The position numbers and the translations under genes were made by a program. The notes below the pieces were generated by a model that searched no databases, was not told the DNA's origin, and saw only the letters and a list, made by a program, of their open reading frames with translations. Shown piece after piece: positions 26,996 through 40,070 of a stretch of 64,000 nucleotides of DNA (its first letter is position 1; every line of letters starts with the position of its first letter). Origin of the DNA: Brachynemurus nebulosus. Its lineage: Eukaryota; Arthropoda; Insecta; Neuroptera; Myrmeleontidae. The DNA lies in NCBI GenBank assembly GCA_035578155.1, contig JAPWDM010000005.1, forward strand, positions 38,154,108 to 38,218,107, given 5' to 3'.

Positions 26996-28406
26996 ATCTT
27001 TTTAATGGAAATATATAGATTTAATCATCCGTTCCTAACTCACTTATGCAATACCACTACTACTGTAACACCCTGTAGATTTACACACACGTTTTGGCTC
27101 TAAGCGCAATCAATTAAATGATCGGAAATGAGGGTGTACATAGATCGCCGGTTTGTCTATTGCACAATTATTGGATAAATTGTTCTGTATGAGCCAAACA
27201 TGTAGGTATGAATGTGTTGTCTGTATATGTATGCATATATTCTATTGATTATAATATTCTCCTGAGCACTAATTCAAATAACTAAATAATTACTATCGCA
27301 CGAGACAACCGGTTTCAGAGAAGTAAGAACATACAAATTTTAACATGATAATTTAACTCATGTGTATCAAGTCCCATAAGAATATTGTAGGTTTTTCACT
27401 TTTACCATGGAAAAAAGTTAGCACAAGTTTTACAGCGAAAAAAATAGTACAAAACATTTAATTGATCATTTCACTGTAAGTTAACACGATAAAAACGAAA
27501 CAAAAAAATCCTATTGATAAATTTAACCGATTTCAGAACCATAGTAAGAATGTATGAAATAATAATATGAATTATACTAATTTATTTTATTCGTTAAATT
27601 ATCTTACCATATTATATTTGAGCTGTCGCGTTTTTGTTAGTTGACAGTTCTTCTCGCTAAATTGCTTGGCAACAAATTTTCGTTAAACAAACCCAAATTT
27701 AATCGAAAAAATACAAACCTCTCCTGTAATAATAAGTGAGAAAAAATTGTTGGATTCGGAGTGTTTTAACTTTTTTTTTTATATGTGTACCCCTGATTTT
27801 TATGCAGTATTCATTGTTATTAGTACATAGGACCCATTACGGAATCCACTGGGGCCGTTGGAGGTGGAACTCTTAAATGAGAAAATCCAAGGTCATGGAT
27901 GTCAATGTTTCTGATTTATATATTTGCATGATTTACTGTTGCAAACTATTACTTTAACACTAACACATTCAAACATATGCGCTTTTAAACACGGAGGGGT
28001 ACCATTATACACATCTTGTGTGCGACGTAATTGTTAAATGGGAGCGTGCGTTATGGGAGAGTGATATGTATTTTGTTTTAATTGCAGAAATATGAAAACA
28101 AAAAAAGGTAAAAGAATGGTTTACAATAAATGTGTAATTTTCTACGTTATATTATCTATTAATAAATGTTTTAAGTTTACCGCTACTAGCTTTCAATTAC
28201 CATTAAACATTATTTTGACGCAATATTATTTATATGGTTTTGCTAAATATTTAACAATAATAAAATGAAGCACCCATAGGTCATAACAAATTTCCTCTAA
28301 AAATATTTATATGTTCTTAGTTGCCTGAAACACACTGTACATACAAATATAATAATATAGTTACAGTAGAATCTGACATGAAATAATTAAACATGACGTA
28401 ACCATA

Positions 28407-28409
<3 letters not shown>
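26996..28409. other. AT-rich non-coding stretch
   Basis: No gene or repeat recognised. Confidence 0.5.

Positions 28410-28492
<83 letters not shown>
28410..28492. repeat. TA dinucleotide microsatellite
   Basis: About 41 uninterrupted TA units, flanked by unrelated unique sequence. Confidence 0.95.
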
Positions 28493-28494
<2 letters not shown>

Positions 28495-29000
28495 CAAATA
28501 AAATTTGACAGTAGTATAGTTTCCCGTTAGTTTTGCATCAGTTAATCATATATATAACATAAAATTTTCTTGTTATCCGTGTCATAAGAGATTTGACTGT
28601 ACTGAGCAAATCATCATGGAGATTACCATTATCAGCTCCCGGACAAATATTTGTCAAACCAATGTCATTATATTTGTATTTAATTCAAAAGGTTAAATAA
28701 AAGCTACGATCTACGCCTACAGCAGCTCAGGTATACATATATTTGTTTTTCAGTTAATTAAAAGAGAACTAATTAGTAATTTGTATAAACTACACCCCCC
28801 TCCCACTCCAAACTGACTAGTATGTGTGATTAGAATTGATGAATATAATTTAATCATGGTTTGAAGTTTCAAAAAAGGTTGTCACTGCACGTCAAACTGG
28901 ATGGAAGGCCGAAAGGGTACTACCTATAATTATTTTTGCAATGTAGTAATTTTTTCTACCCGACTGATTTAATAATTTGGTGAATAGAAATGGAAATTAA

Positions 29001-29454
29001 CCGTGGATAACTAAGCCTATTTTATAGTCACGTTGTTCCTAAACCTTCGTAAATTTGACGACGACATATGTTTTTTGTTTTTTCTAATCGAGCGCGCTGT
29101 GTACCCCCACTCGTCTGACGGCTTGTGGTAAGCGCACGAGATCTCGTTGTGTATGTATCAGTCCCTTAGACTTGTGATCAATTTAAGCCTACTCGAATAC
29201 CTCACTTTACACATACGAATCGAAAATAACTATTATAGTTCTGTAACTAAAAGAAAAACCACTGAAATTATACAATAGACAATCTAGAACAATAACACTA
29301 TCCATTTCATTGGATAAAGTATATAAAGTATCAAAATATAAAGTTAAAAGGGAAAAAAACATGTGCCGTCGTCAAATTTACGAATAAGGTTTAGTAATCG
29401 CGTGGTTTACAAAATGGTGCGTCGTCAAGATGACGAAGGATTAGTTATCCAGGG
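29001..29454. mobile_element. piggyBac-like non-autonomous element
   Basis: TTAA at 28,997-29,000 and TTAA at 29,455-29,458 flank termini CCGTGGATAACTAA and, on the minus strand, CCCTGGATAACTAATCC. TTAA target duplication with CCC/CCG-type ends is the piggyBac signature. The match between ends continues inward around phrases TTTACGAA and GTCGTCAAA (about 29,048-29,064 and 29,366-29,383). The 454 bp have no transposase. Confidence 0.75.
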
Positions 29455-29458
29455 TTAA

Positions 29459-31328
29459 TAGATCTTTTCTATTTAAACTACACTGAAATGAAAACAAAAG
29501 TATTTCAAAAAGACAAAATTTATTAACAAATTCAAATAAAAATGTTTTTAAATCAAGTTGTTAGACTAAACTATAAAATAACTTCCGAGTAAAGTTTGAG
29601 GCAATAAATCGTTCAAGGTATGACCACTGCTACTTTGTAATATTATAATCAAATTTTCACCAACTGTGGTCATTTCAAAAGTAATTTGAAATGACCACGT
29701 CATCAGTATACGTCATCATTACGTCATCACTATACAAAATTTTTTGAAAGCTACAAAATCATTGCTCAAAAATACTCGTGGAAATCGAGTCTGAAAATCC
29801 ACCCAGTAATTGTCGAGCTTACTCCATTCTAACTACTGTGGGTAAAATTCAGATTAAAAATGAAAAATATTATATTCAGTTATATATTTTTGTAGGTACC
29901 TACTACAAACTCAAAATTCTATCAAAGAGATCAGAAATTGCTAGAGAGTGGTTTTAGTATGTTTATTTACTTTTCACTTCTGGATCAATGTATTGGCTTA
30001 TTTGTGTTGAGACATCCTGTATATTGCAAAAAAACTCATAAAAAAATGGTAATTGAAAAATGTTTTGTTAAATGTTTGTGAACATTTCGGTTGCCACAAA
30101 AGTTTAATAGTGTTTTAAATATTTAAAATTGTTTTGAAAAGCAATTAACAAACTATACAGTAGGCACTTAACCTCCTGGCGACGCTTAAAAATTGTTGTT
30201 AGATTGCTTTTAGTGTTCCGTACCAAAGCTGGAAAAACGGGACATTTATGGCAGCACTTTGGTATCCATATACTTCCGTCACAGTAAACATACTCAGATA
30301 GCTCCGATTTTGATGGCTTAATGAAACACGTGAAGTATAAAAAGTTGGATTCTGATTCTGGGGAATAATTTTAGGGAGTTTTGAAAATGACTGTCATCCG
30401 TCAAAAAGACTGATGCGTAAGCAACACTTTTGTTCTTATACATTTTTGACAACAACTGTCAATTTGTTGTATATGAAATACTATTTGCATAAGTACAACT
30501 TACAAGGGACCGATTTTTTAAAATTAGTTTCTCTGATAAAATTTAATTTTGTATTGAACGTTCCCAAAGTTTATAAATTACAACTTTTTTTAGAGTTTGT
30601 CATATTTTGTTTTTTAATATTCCATATTATTATGACTTTAAAACAAGTTTTTAAGAGAATAAAATTTTTAAATACAATTATTTTACAAGAACATTTGAAT
30701 TTTTTAGAAATGAAACTTTATTTGAAAATCTCTTTTCTCTGCTGTTGAAATATTAAATGGAAAAAGTATAGTAAGTTCTTTTATTATATTCATAAAGAAC
30801 GCATTTTACTTTAATAAACCTTTTCGTTTGAACTTAGAATGCTTTATTTATACATAATTTAAAAAATATTTTGAACAGTACTGGCAATAATAAAAAACAC
30901 AAACCGTAATAAGAAATAAAACGTGAATTTATGTCGTCGGACTTGTCAGTGCTGCCAATAGAAAAAGAAACTGAGTGGTTTGAGGAGATAACATCCTTCC
31001 TCTTCGGGACGGATATTATAATAAATAAGTTTGTTAAAAGAAGACGAGAAAAGTATCTATTTAGCTAATATAATTTTTATTTGAGTTAGAAAATTTTTTA
31101 ATACCATTACTTGTTTATTATTGTTTTTGACACTTTTAGTCCCCCAGAAATTCTAATAAGGGAACCATTCCGAGCTAGTTACGCCACTGATGTCAGTTTA
31201 AAATAAGTGTAGTTATAGCTTCTTCAATCGTAGCTATATCAATGTCACAGTATATATTATGGTTAAATTTATCGCTCAAAATTATCACTTCATTTCCTTT
31301 ACAATTTTATACGTATATATACACGGAT
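29459..31328. other. AT-rich non-coding stretch
   Basis: No gene is supported; the 111-codon frame at 30,413-30,748 is composed almost entirely of AT-rich codons and has no motif I know. At about 29,695-29,745 three ACGTCATC phrases are followed by ATTTTTTGAAAGCTACAAAA, which matches the hAT-like element at 18.35 kb and marks a decayed relative. Confidence 0.5.
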
Positions 31329-32338
31329 TGTTTCTTTTAGAAAACACATCATCAATTGGACAACGCCCTTCAGGGTGACGTCATATGGATTTTACACTAA
31401 TAATATATTGTAACTTTAGAGCTTAAAATATTCCATCTTGGTTTCACATAGTGTTAGAAAAGAATAAATTTAATTCTTCCTCCATAAGACAAGCAGTTGT
31501 ATGGTAATAAAAATAAGATAAATATTTCAGGATTATTTAAGTAGTACACCGCGCTAGCTTAAGTGAAAAGGCATACACAGTGTTTTACCAAACTAATAAG
31601 ATATTAATAATCATGCATTGCATTTTGATGACATAAATAACAAACATTTTTATTTAAGAATGTATTGATTTTTTACAAACAAAAGAATGTGAGAGTGTGA
31701 TTATACTTAGAAATATTTTTCCACCCCAAAAACTGGAAGAGATACTAAGAAACATTAATAAATGACTTTCCAAATAATGTTAGCAAATGATTTTTCAATA
31801 CCTTATTAATTTGGTATAATATTAATACTTTAAAAATGTTTATTTTTTGAGCTTATTATAATTTTTCACTTGAGCTAGAGATGTACTACTAGTATTTCCT
31901 GAGACTATTTATTTTTATTACTAGAGTGGGGACATTGATCCGTTCAAACGTGTTCCTAAGGGGGGACCAATTTTTTATTGTGGATTCTAGCACACACTAC
32001 GATATAAAAAGTACGGGGACACCTTGGCCCAGGGGTGCCCATATTTTTGACACGGTAGTGTACCACAACATTAAATATAGTGCCGCGTCAAAAGTGTGGG
32101 CATCCTCTGAGTCAAGGTGTCCCCATACTTTTGACGACGTAGTGTGTGCTAGAATGCACTATAAAAAATTGGTTACCCCTTTGGTAATGCGTTTGTGCGG
32201 ACCAATGTCCTCACTCTACTTATTACCAAGCAACTGCTTTTTTAAGAGAATGCACCAGATTATTTTTTTTAACACACAATGTGGTATAGAGAAGGAATAT
32301 TTTATGGTCTAAAATTGGAATGATTTTCTAAAAGAAAC
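31329..32338. mobile_element. Palindromic DNA element, copy 2 (split by a MITE)
   Basis: The order of landmarks follows 4988-6121: CATCATCAATTGG, GGTGACGTCAT, TTGTAACTTTAGAGC, the ATTAATAAGATATT-type inner arms and, at the far end, GGAATATTTTATGGTCT and CTAAAAGAAAC. It lacks the GTCC-type repeat of copy 1 but carries a 297-bp MITE at 31,922-32,218. The right terminus is shortened relative to copy 1. Confidence 0.7.
31922..32218. mobile_element. TAGAGTG hAT-like palindromic MITE, copy 1
   Basis: Ends TAGAGTGGGGACATTG and minus-strand TAGAGTGAGGACATTG flank a nearly fully palindromic 297 bp. Flanking octamers TTTATTAC (31,914-31,921) and CTTATTAC (32,219-32,226) match at 7 of 8, with T and A at the hAT-preferred positions. 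The interior holds several copies of a GTCAAAAGTRTGGG-type phrase. Compared with the copy at 43.3 kb it has about 90 extra bases in the middle, apparently a duplicated core. Confidence 0.85.
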
Positions 32339-35300
32339 GGCGCGGGTATATATTAAACATTTAAAAGTGTTATAATTTCTATGACCATGACTATACTTGT
32401 AAACAACATACAACAATGAATAAAATGTACATTTTACATTCATATATGTAATTTGAAAATACAATTTATTTATAAAGGACATTTTTACAATTCATTCATA
32501 TTAAAAGTCATCATGCTTTATTTCATATATTTTCATTTGACAAGTCCTTGCAATAGAATTATGCCAGCAAACCAAGAGGTTGGGCTACTTGTGAGCTATA
32601 TACGTGCCTATATAAACAATATAAAATAATGTACGAACTACTTGGAAAATTATTTGAGTAAAGTAATTGTACTTGTGTATGCCATTTAAAAAAAAAAAAA
32701 CAATATGCTATTATCTTAATTGTAGCTGTGGGAGTTTGATGCTTGATGTTTTTGTATTAGTACGTTTTTCGTGCTTTTTTTATGTCCGCCATTTGTTAGA
32801 ATGTCAAACAAAAGTCAAATAATATAATGATAATCGTAATAATTATTTGAACGTTCATATTTTATGTGAACGTATTCACAAATGTTGTATTTTTATTTAT
32901 TATAATTTTCTACAGAAAAACATTTATCTACATATATATGCAGGCAGTGTTTCTCAAACTTTTTCCATCATGGAACACTTTTTAAATTCTCTAAAATTCG
33001 TAGACGGAATACTAGTTCAAATACAACTAACGAGCAAAAAAAATTAAACATCAAACACAGAAACAGTATACATAATGTTCTCTTGGCACATTTAATAATT
33101 TTTTCGATCACCATTTTTTAAAAATTCTTCGCGAAACACTTGGTGACTGCCTGCGAAGCACCAGTGTTCCGCAAGTTTAAAAAAATCGGAGCTTGTGACT
33201 TTGAAGGAGACCGTATAGTCGAGAAGGGTGCAAACTGTGGGAGTATGCGTTCCAACACCTAAAATTTTAGAAATTAAGCACTGCTTTAAAGTAACCATAT
33301 TCATATTTTAATAGCGTATCTAATTTTCATACTTTGAGACCTTCTCGCAGATACCCATATAGAATAAAAAAAAAGCGTATATAAATAGTCCCACTCTATG
33401 ATAACGTAAATCAAATGGTTTGTCTTTTATTTTATATCATCAAAAATCTTGGTTCTCCAAAATGTTAAATGTTTTGATTGGTGTGCAGATTTAATAAATT
33501 TTTATTTATGTTTTTAATTTCATTTTAATATAGTCCAACAGGTCGAATGGATGGTAAAATGATCTGTGAAATCACTGCAAATATTTTTATACATAAAAAT
33601 AAAAATATAATTAATTTTTTTTCCATAAACACTTGCGAAATAAAAAAAAAATTCAAAGAATTTCCACACGGGGACTAATAAAGAGAGTATCGGCAATTAG
33701 TATCTTTCTAAATTTTTCAATACAATATTTTTCACACATTTTTAGACGTAAAATATTAATTTAACAAACTGTTTGTTTTAAAATAAAATTAAAAAAAAAA
33801 AAAGAAAGAGGAAAAAATACTGGAGAATTTTATTTCCGGAGAGAATGAAGATAATCCGTCAATGGCTGGAGAATTTAAATATCTTTTTTGTTGCGTTATC
33901 CGATAAATAAAGCCACAATGGTTTTTTTGATGTAAGTACTATTGTTTAATTTTAACCGTACAAATATATCTATATACGTTTATATCTAACAAATGTTTCA
34001 ATTATGTATTTATTTTTTATCTTTTTAATTTTGCGGGATAAAAATAGCAGGAAAACGTTGAGATTTCTTTGTGATTATGGTTTCCCACTCACTCATATTA
34101 TCTAATTATGTTTACTGAATTGTCTTTGATGTAGATTTAGCGACACTAGAGATCTATGCAGTAATCTATATCATACTTCATTTTTTCCTTTGTGGAAATA
34201 AAACACAGTGTAGTAATTGAATGTCCGGTAAAGAATATAACTACATTTCAATAAGACTTCAATTATTCTAGGCTGTTTACACAGAAGACGTCTCGTCACA
34301 AACTCTAGATTTTTTATATGTTTATATGTTTAGTGTCTTTGTATGTTTGGTGTATGAACACGAAAACGCAGTTGCGCATATTCGTCACAGAATCCAAGCT
34401 ATATTACACTTACCATAGCCATAATTTATTTTAAACCATAACGCCCCCCCCCCCAGTTACACTGCGCCATTACAGTGGGTAACACGTATTATCTATTAAC
34501 TAATAACTTGTAGCTTTTTTGCAGAATTTTAAAGGATTTAAACTACGAATTTCCCAAAAAATATTTAATAAATCCATTCTTAGGAGTGTTTTTAACCCCT
34601 TAAAAATTATGTAACCCCAATGAAAAAAATTCTAAACTAATGTAACCTCAGTCTAAATCTTTTGACCACTTTTCATCAAAACTGCTTAAGGGCTAGTTAA
34701 GGAAAATTACCAAAATATGGTTTTTCAGCAAATTTTTGAAAGGGTGTTTTACCCTCTAAATATGCAATTGGGCACGTACAATTAAAATATGTTTGTTACT
34801 GTGTCAAGTACTACAATATATCTTAAAATGGACGAAATCGCAGGGGGACAACACTTCCGTAACATTCCTTGTAAGTTTATAGTAGTATTTGTAGCTCAGC
34901 ACGCAAGGTAGTGTCTGTTTGGAGGTCATTTTCCACTTCACTTCTAGGAACCTAAAACAAATTTTATTACAGCGGCAGCCTGAAGACTTATGATGACACC
35001 TGCTGTAATAGCTGTATTTTCCTTCTGAAAATTCGTTAAAGAAACATCTAGTGCGAAAGATAAAAAAAATTGCAGAAATAAATTAGTTTTTAAAGAGAAA
35101 AAAATTGACAAAATACACACATAGGGAAAATGATAGCAATAAATTTTCGCTCGGTGTTTTGGATATTACATTTTTTTTTTGCAATATTCTTATAATAAAA
35201 TGCGTATTTTGTAGATCGTCGATCAATGAATACATCGTTGCGTAAAATGAGCAAATTTAATAAACAAGATATATCAGAAAATATTAATGTACTGAATGTA

Positions 35301-35403
35301 ACAGATATAAACGAACGTCAAAAACAGTTATTCAATCTTTGATGACCATCAACGTGTTTGTAGCATCCTGTACACATTTACAATATCTTAGTGTTATCTA
35401 GCA
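32339..35403. other. AT-rich non-coding stretch with hAT-like end fragments
   Basis: CAGTGTTTCTCAAACTTTTT at about 32,946 and CAGTGTTCCGCAAGTTTAAA at about 33,162 look like hAT left ends in the same orientation; CGCGAAACACTTGG near 33,130 may be a decayed right end. The boundaries cannot be set. A 13-base C-run lies at about 34,442 and a long A-run at 33,790. No gene is supported. Confidence 0.4.
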
Positions 35404-36815
35404 CAGCGTTTCTCAAACTTTGATCCGTCGGGCACTGGTGTTTAGTAAACAGTCACTAAGTGTTGCCCAAAAAAATAACTACGAAACTGAAGTCTGAGAA
35501 CAATGTATGCTTTTACGTGTTTAACACAATTTAAAATTACATTTAAAAGAAATTCAGGGGAAATAAAGGATGTTTTCTTAATGTGAAGGAACTATAAATG
35601 GAAATAAAACAGAGACAGTTTATTCTTTAAAAGTAATTTCTGACTATAGTAATTTTAGACAATAATATATTATCAAGTAACCGGGATCTTATATTGATAA
35701 TTATTACGGGCGCAAGCTAAAAAGAACTTTTTTATCTACATCTGCATTTATCTTTGTCTATCATATTAATAAATATAAGTTTACTCACTTACTCATATAA
35801 AAACATAATTACTTGGTTTGGTTGGTAACTATGGAAATAATACAATTTGTGTTCCCCTCACCTCAGTTTCTGGAGGTCTTTTGAAGTTGCGACCATAATA
35901 CATGAATTGTGTTTTTTCAAAGCGTCAATTAATTATTGGTAGTTCATTAGCATAGGTCAGAAATTTTATATTTTCTCTCAAAAAAAAAAAAAAAAAAATC
36001 CGTTGGTGACAAATCGTGCGTCGTAGAGGCCAACTCATTAGATAATCCTTCGAAATAATTAATGGTGTTATTTACAACTTTTTTAATAAATTCTAATAAA
36101 TTTCCATAATTTTTCCATTCTTACTGGTCATCAGTTAATTTTAATGGTACAGATATCCCTATCAGAATTCTATCACTAACAATAAAAAAAGACACCTTCT
36201 ATAAAACTTGTCAGTCTATTATGTAATGTATAGCTGTTGTAAAGTTAGATGGGTATTTTCTGCGTAAAAGAGTAGAAATTTTTGATATGAAAATGTAGCA
36301 TATCAGAAATCTATTGAAAATCGTTACTGTACTGCCTAGTTCGTTAAAGAGAATAACTCAATATAAAATTTCACCACCTCCAAACCTTAGCAAACAAAAA
36401 AGAAATGTTAAATATTGTTTACTTGGATAAAGTAAGACAATATGTATATTTATTTCTTGAAAATTTACAATAATAATTAAATAGTTGTAGACTTATCTTT
36501 CTTATATGACAACTTAAAAAAAATACTCTTTTTGGAAAAATGTTATTTTTAAAATTAGTTGACAAGAATGAGAAGATTTGAATTATATTTAGAAATATCT
36601 TTTTTTAAGGGTAGAAACCGAACAAAAAAATTCATTTTTCAAAGCTCTTACATCAAACTGTAAAGAACCCGCCTGAGTATTCAAGTCTTGTTGAAAAATG
36701 ATAAGTATGGCGTCTGTTAAAGACAAGAAGTCTCAGAAACGAACACAAAACCCCACTATTGCCATAAATCAAAAATAAACTGTCTTTCGTGATGATAAAA
36801 GTTTGGCAAACACTG
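35404..36815. mobile_element. hAT-like non-autonomous element, 1.4 kb
   Basis: The left end CAGCGTTTCTCAAACTTT and the minus-strand right end CAGTGTTTGCCAAACTTT match at most positions. Flanking octamers ATCTAGCA and GTCTAGAG share TCTAG. The interior has no open frame resembling a transposase. Pairing of these two ends is my inference; they are 1.4 kb apart and could belong to different insertions. Confidence 0.5.
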
Positions 36816-38598
36816 GTCTAGAGTATAACCATTGCTTCCGTGTCTTTCACTATATGCATACCAATTTTCATCTGTTGGTATCTACTTATTGGTATTCTTC
36901 TTCACACCATCGTATTGGTCTAGTCTCTATCCCGATGCTACTAAATTATAATATGTCGAGCTCAACTCTATGTGTTATGTATATGTACTATGTGGGTATA
37001 TGTATATCGATTGTAATTATGTTATGTCAGTTCATTTCTGCACTGTCGAGCATCAACATGAATTATATTTACCACTGATTAAATTGATCCTTTCTCATGT
37101 TCAAACAGCCCAATTTGGGCGCGAGTTCGGACGAAGATGGGGGAGATATTGATACACGTATCCGTGTATGAACATATATAGATACCTCTGTCATTCAACA
37201 AACAAACTTCCCACAAATTAGTATTTAATAAGGAGAATTGGTTGCAAGATGTACCAATGAACGCAGGTAGATGATGAAAATTGATTCTTTAAGAAAAAAA
37301 TTGATTTATGGGAAAATGGGACAAACTTTATTCAATGGGGAAATAAATCGGTTCTTTTTTTGCAATAATTCTATATATTGCTAGTAGTAAGTTTTGGCTG
37401 GAGCCAAGCCCATCATCCCACCATTCGATTTTTTGAGTGACCTCGGATGGTGGTAGATACCTGTGCGTGTTCTGCAGGGTAAAATTTTAATTCAACCTGA
37501 CAATAACTGCAACATAAATTAACATACGAATCCGGTTACAAAAACTTTCTCTTCCTCGAAACCTCGTTTATGTATCGTATGAGATTTTTTCCAATCTTTT
37601 ACATAATGTAAAAAAAAAAAAATTAGAAAATTAGAACATTTTGGGCTTTTGTGGCAAACATTGGTAAAAAACTCGACGTGTTTAGTTGAAGACCTTACCC
37701 AAGAGTTTGACACTACCAAAGTTATCATCAATTCATAAAAATAGGATATTTTGTTCTAGAGCTATCATGCGAATAAATGGGGAAAGCCGAAAAAGGTTCA
37801 AGTAAGCCGCTCGTGTTGCTCAAAGAATAGTTGTTTTCCTCACACTCCTGATTATTGCAGATTCACTGAAGAAGTTTTACTTCAAAAATTAGATATCCAC
37901 AATGTTTTCCAAGAGAAGACCCCATTTTCAAACTAAAATACTCAACTAATTCATTATAGAAAACATAATTCTGTACGCCCAGTATCCATTGTGTTCACCA
38001 CCAGCTCCTCTATCAAATTAGTTTTCATCAGTTCTCTTTCTTTCTACATTTCTTGAAGGGCTAAATGATGGTAAGCATATTCATACAAAATCAGCAGAAT
38101 TAAGAATAAAAGGTAAACGAAAATTTTATAAGATGTTGGTGTACAGAGAAAATATAATTGGATTCAAGGTATCTTGTAGGTAAACAACCAACCCACTTAT
38201 CAAGTTTCTTTCTATTTTTTGAAAAAAAAAAAATTCTAAAAGTTTAAGAAAGCGTAAAAAATACAAGAAATTTTATTCATATCAGCCAATTATGACAAAA
38301 AAACATCTCGGCAAACCAATAAAGTGACATTTGCTACAGAGCAAAGTTGCACGATGTCTAGTAATATTAAAATTACAAAACATTGTTACTGGTCTTTTTC
38401 AGTAACTGAAGTGAAATAATTCGGATTGATTTAATTGTGTACGTGTCAGAAGCGTAAATATTTTCTAAATAAAATACTGTTATACTTGCTATTTGAATCT
38501 CTAATTTTCAGTACCCTGAAACTACGATGGAAAAACTTCTAGACTCGAAATTCATCTTTACATCTATAACTAGATCACCACACTCTTATACCTGTGTT
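36816..38598. other. AT-rich non-coding stretch
   Basis: No gene or repeat recognised. Overlapping frames at 36,803-37,152 read through each other and have no motif. Confidence 0.5.
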
Positions 38599-38818
38599 CA
38601 GGGCCGGACCTAGCCTAAGTGGCGCCCAGGGCAGGGTCAAAAAATGACGCCCTTGTAGAAAAAAAATATTTCTTTTTTCTTCCCCAAAAACAAGTGACGA
38701 GCAAAAACGCAAAATGTCAAATACCTATTTTTGGCGCCCTCTTAAATCACTATCTAGCTCTCCCAAGACCTACCGCCCGGGATACGTGCCCCGGCTGCCC
38801 CCGCTAGATCCGGCCCTA
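38599..38818 (-). mobile_element. GC-rich hAT-like MITE, type A, copy 2
   Basis: Ends CAGGGCCGGACCTAG and minus-strand TAGGGCCGGATCTAG bound 220 bp. Read on the minus strand it follows the same landmarks as 6778-6979, including a GCACGT/CCCGGGCG-type patch, GGCGCC, and TAGGTATTT then a TTTTGCTCGTCAC-like phrase. No target duplication is clear. Confidence 0.75.
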
Positions 38819-38966
38819 AACAAAATCGTTTGTAACAGACGGACCGACACAGAAGTGATTCCGCAAGGGTCCCATTTTGCCAATTTTAGTACCGAACACT
38901 AATAACGACATTAAAAAACTATATGGTAGAATACATTCGACCACGACAACAGTGATTAGTTGGATG

Positions 38967-39158
38967 CAGGGTCGGCGAGAGAAATAACGGGCCCCCGAGC
39001 ACAATAAAAAATTTTCAAACATTTTTCCTCCAAAAATATACAGTTGACGAACAAAAAAAAAAACTCTTCTGACTTTTTCCAGGTCCCTACTTGAGGCTAC
39101 GGGATCACGGCCCACGGGGAATTGCTCCCCGCCAGCCCTACCCTCTCGCCGGTCCTGG
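38967..39158 (-). mobile_element. GC-rich hAT-like MITE, type B, copy 2
   Basis: Ends CAGGGTCGGCGAGAG and minus-strand CAGGACCGGCGAGAG enclose about 190 bp. The flanks GTTGGATG and CTTAGATG match at 6 of 8. Read on the minus strand the interior matches 17,659-17,862, including an AATGTTTGAAAA phrase. It lies only about 150 bp from the type A copy. Confidence 0.75.
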
Positions 39159-39782
39159 CTTAGATGGTTGTAAAAGAACAGCCAACTGTCTTCTGTAACA
39201 ATATATGTTAATTAATTATTATTAAATTGGTCTGTAAATGTGTTCTTGGAAATTATAATAATTATTATAATAATAATTGTGAATTGTAGGGGATAATTTC
39301 GTAAACAAACTTGTGCGGGAGGTAATCAATCAGCCTAATTTTAATTGTACATTTGGAAATAATATAATTATTTCAAGCAGACGATTTGTGTTTTGTTGGT
39401 ATGAGGGGGGAGGGCATGGAGGTGGTCGCAGACAGCGAGCTAATATATCAAATAAATGACGGTAAACTAACGAAATAACTAACTCAAAATAGACGAATAA
39501 TACTATATACAGGTATAATTAAATACACGGAGCATAGTTTTAGTTCAATAGTTGTACAAATGTAGAAATTATTTAAGAGCGTATTTCAGTCTAGAATTAT
39601 TTAAAATTCGAATTCTTTGTTTTTGTTTCATTTTTTGAAAGTTTAGATCTTTAAAAACATGTCCTGAAAAGAAAATGTAAAAAAATCAAAAATTTATAAA
39701 GTTGTAGATTCTCTGGTATCAGCTATTTTAATTATACATCAAAACTTTAAAGGCATTTTCCCGGAAACTACTTTTTTTCAAG
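39159..39782. other. AT-rich non-coding stretch
   Basis: Nothing recognisable apart from an AAT/ATT-rich palindromic patch near 39,250-39,280. Confidence 0.5.
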
Positions 39783-40070
39783 CTGGCGTGCATGATATCA
39801 TTACTGAACCGATTTATTTGAAATCTTGTGTAAATCTTTTGCATACAACATCCCTCTATGTCGCCAAAATTTAAATTTTTTACTATTTTTAAAAAATTGC
39901 AACTTAAAAAAAGCCTGAAAAAAATAATTTTTTCAAACGGGTGCCATTCTGTGAAAAAAATTTTTTTTAACTTCTCCGAGGTAAGGGCGCTAGCGACATT
40001 TTTACTGATTATGAATCTGTTGGATCTTTTTGTTTCAGATGACCAGAAGGGTTGAAATCATGCACGCCAG
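39783..40070. mobile_element. Possible small inverted-repeat element
   Basis: CTGGCGTGCATGAT at 39,783-39,796 is perfectly matched in inverted orientation by ATCATGCACGCCAG at 40,057-40,070. Fourteen exact bases at this spacing are unlikely to be chance in AT-rich DNA. No target duplication was found, so this may be an element or a local inversion product. Confidence 0.45.

Noticed and set aside
30413..30748. Membrane protein gene of 111 codons
   Set aside because: The hydrophobic translation follows from AT-rich codons (Phe, Leu, Ile, Tyr); there is no promoter, family motif or repeat of the frame elsewhere.
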